From: Beta vulgaris subsp. vulgaris
Taxonomy: Eukaryota; Streptophyta; Magnoliopsida; Caryophyllales; Amaranthaceae
Direction: 5' to 3'
Length of the DNA stretch: 64,000 nucleotides
Assembly: GCF_026745355.1 (NCBI RefSeq)
Contig: NC_079207.1
Location: 18,449,920 to 18,513,919 of the forward strand
The notes under the pieces are model-generated. The model ran no database searches, had not been told where the DNA came from, and worked only from the letters and a program-made list of their open reading frames with translations. Made by a program: the position numbers and the translations under genes. Positions 57,369 to 64,000 of this stretch are shown here, in pieces (position 1 is the first letter of the stretch; each line of letters begins with the position of its first letter).

Positions 57369-57734
57369 TTATGGATCGACATGTGTGAAAAGTCCAATGT
57401 TACATCTAAAAAATTCGGACATCAAGCATTTTTCACGAAACTTGGTCCCTTTGGGATAATTTCCAAAGTTCTTGCTCATCACATGATGAACATTGGCAGG
57501 ATCAACGGTAGTTAGGAAATTCATATTGGCGAACCAAGGACCCTTTATAAGGAAGGTCAATCTAGATTGATTTGTAAGCTCAATAATAAAGAGATGTATT
57601 CTGTGACTATTTTTTAGGATTGCGGGGAGCATACCAAGAAGAGGCCAATTAGTTGGGAACCCATTTTTGTTACGAAAGAAGTAGCAAAAGAGAACAAAGG
57701 ATAGGAGGGCAATGAAGATTTCAAAATATCCCAT
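57369..57734 (-). pseudogene. 5' fragment of a CYP96A-type cytochrome P450 gene (121 aa)
   Basis: The frame starts with a membrane anchor (residues about 4-20), then FPTNWPLLGMLPAIL, LIKGPWFANMNFL, TVDPANVHHVMSKNF and NYPKGTKFRE. This is the N-terminal region of CYP86-clan P450s, closest to CYP96A (mid-chain alkane hydroxylases of cuticular wax synthesis). Similarity fades after KFREK, where an A-run may hold a frameshift, and the frame stops at 57369. A P450 needs about 500 residues; the I-helix, ExxR and haem-Cys are all missing. The start and upstream TATA box look intact, so the fragment could still be transcribed. Confidence 0.82.
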
Positions 57735-57837
57735 TGCTAATCAAACTAAAAGAAGAAAAAATTGTGCTATGTGACCTAGATATTGAAGTATTTAGGGTAT
57801 GTATAGTTCATGTCTAGCATCTAAGGAGTTCGTCCCT

Positions 57838-57844
57838 TTATATA
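57838..57844 (-). promoter_or_regulatory. TATA box upstream of the CYP96A fragment
   Basis: GGCTATATAAAGGG on the minus strand lies about 105 bp before the start codon at 57734, a typical plant arrangement. Confidence 0.6.
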
Positions 57845-57849
57845 GCCTA

Positions 57850-58964
57850 TAGGAAACAAACATATATTGATGGGGATCTACTAGAGCGTACGTTACAACT
57901 ACTTTTATTGTCTAATCTGAGATAATTAACAGTTGAGTACACTTCCGGTGTAACTTGTTAACACCATAACTTATCTGTAGTATGCATATTGACATACATT
58001 TCAACAAGAATGACATGAATTTTGTGTAATTTGTTTTATGTCATTTGAGGGTTCTTATAACATAAGTGGTGGTTTGTGAATTTTTATGTTGTAAATTATG
58101 GTGTAACAGTTACTCTCGAGAATTTGTGTTAACAATTGGCTAATATCTAATAAGAGTTTATTTTTGGTAAAAATATGTATTATTTTATGTGTCAAATTAC
58201 AGTCAATTGTTATGGAAACATCCATTAAAGGAAAGGGTGAAAAACAATAATTAATAATTGCAGAGAGTAGATCCTTTTTGATATACTCCTTCCCTATCTC
58301 AAGGAGAGTATCCATGCTTAATTACTGAATTGAGTATAGAGCATTAAGGATATCATGTAATATGTGGGCACCAATGGATTGATTATATGTACTTTCAAAA
58401 AATAATTACCCTCCCTACCTAAAAGCAATTATTCATGTTGACTATTTTACAAAAAACGAAGGATATCAAGTAATACATGTGTTTCGGTTAGGAAACGGTG
58501 GCGGACTTAACAAATGTTCGTCAATTTGACGGTTATCCGTGAGTGATGAACTGCACAAGAACAAACATGAGCTACCCTTATGCGAGGAAACGCTCTCCGA
58601 CGCTCAAGTCAGCAAATGTCCAATAAGGATCTAGAGAGAGAAAGCTTAGAGAGAGACAGATAAGCTATTTTTAGTACCAGAGAACGTACATGCAGAAATA
58701 GTACCATTGGGCTATATATAGAAGTATTGTTCATCTGACAGGATAGGTAATCCTTTAACACGTATATGATAGTGATGAGTCTGTCAGGAGGGAAGATTCC
58801 CTTCTTTTGTCTTTTTCGGTGACCGCGAAAGTAGTCTCGGTCCTTTGTTAAGGAAGACTTGTTTTGCTCTTATAAGTTCGCTTCCTAAGACTTTTCCTGT
58901 TGGACTCTATGATGTGTCCGATAGTAGACTTGGGTGGCACCCATACAACATGGGCATCAAACAA
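57850..58964. other. intergenic; MITE halves and possible LTR debris
   Basis: Single MITE-like ends (ACTCCTTCCCTATC near 58284, CCCTCCCTACC near 58410) have no partners. 58490-58950 is less AT-rich, with CTAGAGAGAGAAAGC and a GGGCTATATATAGAAG TATA-like word near 58709, and may be a degraded LTR. No gene is seen. Confidence 0.3.
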
Positions 58965-59264
58965 TTATATATATATATATATATATATATAAGTGAGTTC
59001 ATATAAGAATGTATACTTACATGAGAAATGAGAATGAATTTATGCGCTATAACTTTTATAAATAAGTGATGTAACTTTAATGAAAAGTGATGTAACTAAA
59101 AAAAAAGAATATTAGAGAAAAATAAACTCAAATTTTTTTTTGGGCTCAATTTTTTTAGGGAGGTATAACTCTAATGAACAAGTGTTGTAACTCTAATCCA
59201 ATCATGTGGTTGAGATTCATTCTCATTTCTCATGTAAGAAGTATTCTCATTATGTGATCTTACC

Positions 59265-59324
<60 letters not shown>
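58965..59324. repeat. foldback element between two (TA)n tracts
   Basis: (TA)n runs at about 58965-58991 and 59266-59324 flank a 275-bp unit. Its arms share CATGAGAAATGAGAATGAA (from about 59011) and the inverse TTCATTCTCATTTCTCATG (from about 59216), extending outward with mismatches for roughly 15 more bases. The long AT run on the right is a microsatellite of about 59 bp. Confidence 0.8.
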
Positions 59325-59327
<3 letters not shown>

Positions 59328-59439
59328 GAATAGGATCTTGTGAAAACCACTCCTAGGCTGAAAACTGAAAACATCCAATCTTGACCGTCCATCTGTAATC
59401 GGATGAATTATAATAAATGCTGATAATGAATGGTGAGGA

Positions 59440-59560
59440 TTCATTCTCTCTCCTACTCTCTCCCACACGAAATTCTCTCTCTTCCTCTTCTCTTACACGC
59501 AATTCTCTCTCTTCCTCCTCTCTCAATGGTTTTTCTCTCTCATCCTACTTTCTCCGGAGC
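59440..59560 (+). repeat. CT-rich low-complexity segment
   Basis: Repeats of TTCTCTCTCTTCCTC and ACACGAAATTCTCTCTC-like words alternate. The open frames across it (Ser/Leu-rich) are products of this low complexity, not genes. Confidence 0.6.
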
Positions 59561-59633
59561 TCGATTGTCTCATGGTCTATTGCTTCTCTCTCAATGGCAT
59601 TTCATCAATTGCTCGCAGCTAATTCTATCCCTT

Positions 59634-60335
59634 CCAATAATTTGTTCGTTGCTTCTATGATCTGAAATTTTGGTATGATTTCGTTTGTTTTTTTCATGGT
59701 TTTGTTCATGAATTAAGTTCAATTATTACTCATTCTTTCACTTGCAAATCGCTAGATTCACATCAATTTTAGCTTAATTTTGTTCTAGCTATTTGAAAAT
59801 TAGATGTGTTTCGAATTTTTAGGCTTAATTTATTGAATTAGGTCACATTTGGATTTTTTTTAGGCTTAATAATTTGTTTGCTGCTTCTATAATCTGAAAT
59901 TTTGGTATGATTTCGTTTGTTTTTTTCATGGTTTTGTTCATGAAGTTCAATTATTACTCATTCTTTGACTTGCAAATCATCGCTAGATTCACATCAATTT
60001 TAGCTTAATTTTGTTCTAGTTATTTGAAAATTATACGTGTTTCGAATTTTTAGGCTTAATTTCTTGAATTAGGTCACATTTGGAATTTTTTAGGCTTAAT
60101 AATTTGTTCGCTGCTTCTATGATCTGAAATTTTGGTATGATTTCGTTTGTTTTTTTCATGGTTTTGTTCATGAAGTTCAATTATTACTCATTCTTTGACT
60201 TGCAAATCGCTAGATTCACATCAATTTTAGCTTAATTTTGTTCTAGTTATTTGAAAATTATATGTGTTTCAAATTTTTAGGCTTGATTTCTTGAATTAGG
60301 TCACATTTGGATTTTTTTAGGCTTAATTATTACTC
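59634..60335 (+). repeat. three tandem copies of a ~231-bp unit
   Basis: TCTGAAATTTTGGTATGATT begins at 59661, 59893 and 60123, giving periods of 232 and 230 bp. The copies share the whole unit through TTGCAAATC..CGCTAGATTCACATC, TTGAAAATTA and AGGTCACATTTGGA, with only scattered changes. The high identity points to recent tandem duplication. Confidence 0.9.
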
Positions 60336-62294
60336 ATTTATAAAAATCTGTTGAGTTTGTTAGAGTTTAGTTTATTTGTAATTAAGTGTTGATTTTTGTG
60401 ATTTCGTTGAATTTGCGTGTTTATGAAATCTTATGGTTACATTACTTGGATGTTGTTGCTTTCTCTGATGTAAAACTGATAATCTTTCCTTGTAATTTTA
60501 ATTTTCATAATCTTTCGTTTCATGTGGTATTGTCTACTTTTTACTTTAGGTGTTCTCTCTATTATTTTTATCTTGTTCATTATGGTGTAGCATACTCTGT
60601 TTTTATTAGTTTCCAAAGTATTGTTATTAGTTGCGGTTTTAAAGCTATTTGTTACCCCCCTCTCACTAACATATATTTGGCGAAATTCATACAACCTATT
60701 AGCCCAATTGGCAAAACATTGTGTAAGACACAACGATGTAGGTTCAGCTTATCATGCACATTTCAAGCTTAGACATTCATTCTGCTTGACCATTCTCCTC
60801 TGGTTGTTCATTGGAATAAATGTTTTAGTTTGGCTTGTTTATGATAACATATGATTCTTGATCTTTGGATAATATATGTGATATTGGGTGTTAGCATATG
60901 TATATTGTTATGTTGCTGATTCAATGCAGGCATATGTTTCCTTTTTTGGCTTTTGACTTTCTTCCCAGTGCACTTTAGTTCCCTTCTTTTCTTGTGTTTG
61001 TCTCTTAAATGAAGTTTTACCTTTAATCCTTTACTCTTTAATCTATGAATAAATCGATCATATGCTAATAAACTAAAGCAACTCTTTTTCTGTCTTTTTT
61101 AGTAGCTGGAGCTTCGGATGATGAAATTGTTGGACTTGGAAGGCCTCCTTAGGCCAGTCAGTAATAGCATGGAGGAAGAAAAGGAAGCTGTAAAAATTAT
61201 CAGCAGAAAATAAATACGATAACTGCCAAATTCACTTTGTCTAAGGCCTGATACGCTGTTAATATTTGTTTGGATTTGGACAGAGGCATAGATTGCAAAG
61301 CATTGCAATTGAACAAGAGTAATAAGTCTTTTTAGCTGGAGTTGCACTTGGTTTTGCTGGTTTCCATATCATCTTCAAATGTTTCTAGCCTTGAGTATGC
61401 ACCCCAGAGCATGGAACCCCACCATAAAAGGAAGTGGGAGTCCTTTTTGAAGGTTTGGTGGTTACTGGTTACTGTGGTTCAGCTAAAAATGAAAAAGAAA
61501 GTTAATTTGGGGGGTCTCTCATTATATCAAATCAGAAACTTTGGGTTAAGCTAGCTTCTGTTTGAAATAATCAACCTTTAGCTCATCATGTTCATGCAAA
61601 TGACTGATTGTTTGATGCATCGCATCTTTGTGTGAGTACTGTTTCACGGAGGACCCCAAAAATGACGCAATGACTGTCGGAAAGAAATAAACAGATGAGA
61701 GCCTGATAGAGATTTTGCAACAAATCTGATTTGAATCAGGATTTGCAACACCAATCTGATGATTTTACAGGTGATAGGGAGGATTTAAGTCAATATTAGA
61801 GTAGGCATTATTTGAGTTTTTTGTACATTTGCTTCTAATCTAAGTTTTCAACTTTTAGTTTAGTCCTTTTCATAATTCTCTTAGATCTTTATGTCAATAA
61901 TATGTTCATTCTTTGTTAGTTAAGATGATGTTGAGTTGCCAAATTTGTCGTTGCAACAATATTGACAAAGTCACATCTTATTGGTTCATTTTTATAATGG
62001 TGGATTTCCAAGTCTGATATCAATCTAAATTCTTCTGTGACCTTTAAAAGATTCATGCTTTAACTACAATTTTTGTTCAATTTTTCTGATACTGTTACTT
62101 TCAGCCCATCAGAATTCAGAGGCTTGGAAATTTGCATAAGCTGATTATTAGGTGGGTCCTTCTAAGAATATTATATGAACTATGAACTGCTCTGCAGAGG
62201 TGTTTCGCATTTTTTTGGAGTAACATAAATTTCCTGATGAAAGGAAGGGAGTGTCTTTTATTTAATCCTTATTATTTTGATGGGGAAGTGGAAA
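60336..62294. other. no gene identified; tRNA-like motif and possible captured exon fragments
   Basis: Near 60697-60752 is a tRNA-like pair, TAGCCCAATTGG and TAGGTTCAGCTTA, perhaps a SINE relic. At 61328-61400 an AG acceptor-like site precedes AGVALGFAGFHIIF in one frame, which looks protein-like but stops soon. I do not recognise it. The rest is AT-rich with no consistent coding. Confidence 0.3.
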
Positions 62295-62610
62295 GTTGTC
62301 CTTGAAATATCTATAGTTACCTTAAATGTGGAAGAAGTTACTCTTATAGCATATAAAGTTACCCTAAAAGTGCTAAAAGTTATCCTTGAAATATATATAA
62401 AATTACCTCAAAATTGCTAAAAGTTATCCTAAAAATGGTAAAAGTTACCCTAAAAGTGGTAATAGTTACTCTTATAATAAATAAAATTATCCTTGAAATA
62501 TATAGAACTATCCTTAGTATAATAAACTTACCCCAAAATTGACAAAAGTTACTCTAAAAGTACTAAAAGTTATCCTAAAGGGGTTAAAAGTTACCCTAAA
62601 TGGGTTAAAA
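62295..62610. repeat. 21-bp minisatellite, about 15 units
   Basis: Units of the type GTTACCCTAAAAGTGCTAAAA follow one another with substitutions (GTTATCCTTGAAATATATAAA, GTTACTCTAAAAGTACTAAAA and so on). Because 21 is a multiple of three, the minus strand stays open and would read as seven-residue repeats such as FRVTFNP. Confidence 0.88.
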
Positions 62611-62624
62611 GTTCGGCCATTGTT

Positions 62625-62830
62625 ATTGCGTCGAAGATAAACGACGCAGGTATATAAATTACGTTGGTTCTCCGTTATCGCCCAACGCAAATGAACCAAA
62701 GCAAGAAACCAGAAGTCAGATTTGCGTCGAACCTTGGCTCCAAACCAACGCAATTTATTGATTTGCGTCGAATGTTGTTGGTCAACTGACACAGAAATAA
62801 CACAAAGATTTGCATTGAATGTAGCTAAAT
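62625..62830. repeat. TTGCGTCGAA-rich segment, CACTA subterminal-like
   Basis: TTGCGTCGAA-type words and their inverse (AACGCAA, ACGACGCA) recur in both orientations. This is like the subterminal repeats of plant CACTA elements with GCGTCG words. I found no CACTA terminus or 3-bp duplication. Confidence 0.35.
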
Positions 62831-63149
62831 GTGCCAAGCAAATCAACTTCTTATACTTCAATTCCTTTGTTTTATATTAGATGCTTAAATTTGAATTTCT
62901 ATACTATTCAAAAATTTCACTTTGTTATGTAATTTTTTAATATGTATTTTTATAATTTTTAAAATTACAAAGTTAGAGATATATGTACTTAAAATTTTGC
63001 ATTGGCATGTGCGAAAGGGTAACATTTAATATAAAACGGAGAAAGTGTGCATTGGCATGTGTGAAAGTGTAACATAACGGACAAAATATAAGCTTCCCAC
63101 TCCTTAAACATTCGTTCATCACCCCTACCCAACTTCTTACTCGTCGTCT

Positions 63150-63451
63150 CTCTCACCTAGAGGTGATCATTTTGGCCCGGCTAGTTTTTTGGCTGGATTT
63201 TGGGCAGAATTTTTTGGCCCGGCCCGCCTGTATTTTTTTGGCTTTGGGCGAGCTTTAGGCAAGCCAATAAACGACTTATTAGTCTATTTTTTGTCCTGGC
63301 CTGTTTTGGCCCGCAAAAGCCCGCTATAGGCCCGAAATAACGGGCTTTGGACACAAAAATTCAGCCCGAATTTAGGCCCGGCCGACCAATGGGCAAAAAT
63401 TTTTGGCCGCGGCCCGGCCTGGCCCGGCCTGTGATCACCTCTACTCTCACC
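63150..63451. mobile_element. hAT-type MITE with exact 8-bp duplication CTCTCACC
   Basis: The element is 63158-63443 (286 bp) with perfect 12-bp ends TAGAGGTGATCA/TGATCACCTCTA. CTCTCACC stands directly outside both ends (63150-63157, 63444-63451). Subterminal parts are full of GGCCCGG and GGCC words. It lies 125 bp upstream of the RPS2-like start. Confidence 0.93.
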
Positions 63452-63568
63452 CCTCTCCTTACCTATATCTCACTTACTCATCTCTCCGACCTAGATGGCT
63501 AGATCTATCTCACGCACCCAAATTTGCAGCGATTCAATCTCCACTTTTGAGTTTTATACTCGCCAGCC

Positions 63569-63840
63569 ATGGCAGAAAGAGGTGAATCGATCACGGTTTC
63601 GACGACCGCGGAGGACGTGGCGACCGTGGAAGAGGTCGTCGTTGCTTTGGTGGTCGTGACGAAGAAGAAAAGTGGGTCCCAATGACAAAACTCGGTCGCC
63701 TGGTAAAAGAAAAGAAAATCACCTCCGTTGAACAGATCTCCATCCACTTTTTCCGCATCAAAGAACACCAAATCATGGACAAACTCATCGAAAACCTGAA
63801 AGACGAGGTGATGAATATCATGCCGGTTTTGAAACAAACA
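63569..63840 (+). pseudogene. fragment of a 40S ribosomal protein S2 (uS5) gene, frameshifted
   Basis: It starts ATGGCAGAAAGAGG (MAER), as cytosolic RPS2 does. The frame then slips within about 20 bases; the Gly/Arg-rich stretch and [20 protein letters not shown] continue in another frame. Family sequence ([21 protein letters not shown]) is recognisable to about 63833, then similarity ends and a stop follows at 63925-63927. RPS2 is about 270-285 residues; only the first third is here. Several changes from the family (for example [10 protein letters not shown]) suggest relaxed selection. A processed or captured copy is likely; the window edge hides whether more follows. Confidence 0.8.
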
Positions 63841-64000
63841 TATGGAGGCATCAACCGGCCGAATCCCTCCCGAGGGGGAGCGCGAAGTTCAAAGCGCACG
63901 GCCAGCACACACAACTCCCTTTCCTGAAAGCGTCCAGGATGAGAGGATCAATGAGCTGAGGGTCTTTCTGAGATGAGCCCGTCCATGCAAGGTATGGCAG

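Noticed and set aside
59417..59665. Ser-rich 'protein' on the plus strand
   Set aside because: Generated by CT-rich repeats and ending in the first triplication unit; no conserved domain.
62625..62830. Complete CACTA transposon
   Set aside because: Only subterminal-like words are visible; no CACTA ends or 3-bp duplication were found.

Overview
This is nuclear DNA from a flowering plant, most likely a eudicot. It is AT-rich, its genes carry many spliced introns, and the coding signals are plant-type: a plastid IscA/SufA protein, the clock GTPase LIP1, a Rab7-family GTPase, a secreted LRR protein, and fragments of CYP96A and cytosolic RPS2. The species cannot be fixed from the sequence. No bacterial, organellar or viral genome features are present.

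Layout. 1-3255 (+) holds the last exons of a gene whose 5' part lies left of the window; I tentatively compare it with PALE CRESS. A 5'-truncated LINE with a 13-bp target duplication sits just downstream. 5427-10268 (-) is a complete three-exon plastid IscA/SufA-type Fe-S protein gene (170 aa). 10841-16041 is a mosaic of small DNA transposons: one Helitron, one Stowaway MITE, two hAT-type elements with exact 8-bp target duplications, a probable third, and a probable solo LTR. 16476-18611 (-) is an intronless secreted LRR protein. 20520-27615 (-) is a seven-exon Rab7-family gene; its 4.3-kb last intron is filled by a decayed L1-type LINE and a Helitron, and a second Helitron lies in another intron. 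29156-31695 is a 2.5-kb solo LTR with a 5-bp duplication. 33381-41038 (+) is LIP1 in seven exons (336 aa), with a tRNA-derived SINE about 60 bp after its stop. 42487-44395 holds a Stowaway MITE, a PIF/Harbinger MITE with an internal palindrome, an LTR remnant and a Helitron. 45170-46446 is the front half of a dead copia element. It is joined to a nearly complete but inactivated Sirevirus-like copia element (46447-56320) with two LTRs, PBS, gag, pol and an extra ORF after pol. 56321-64000 holds retroelement debris, a CYP96A-type 5' gene fragment with its promoter, a foldback between (TA)n tracts, a 230-bp triplication, a 21-bp minisatellite, a hAT MITE with exact duplication and a frameshifted RPS2-like fragment.

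How it fits together. The working genes are unrelated housekeeping or signalling genes: plastid Fe-S assembly, endomembrane traffic, the circadian clock and an extracellular LRR protein. Most of the rest is layered transposon history. The least familiar signal is a set of three 250-315 bp Helitrons that share a TC-ATA 5' end, a GCCACGTGGC-like palindrome about 45 bp inside, a tRNA-like module with A and B boxes always antisense to the Helitron, and a 3' hairpin followed by CTAG. The second notable point is the Rab7-like protein, whose P-loop reads GDIAVGKT instead of GDSGVGKT.
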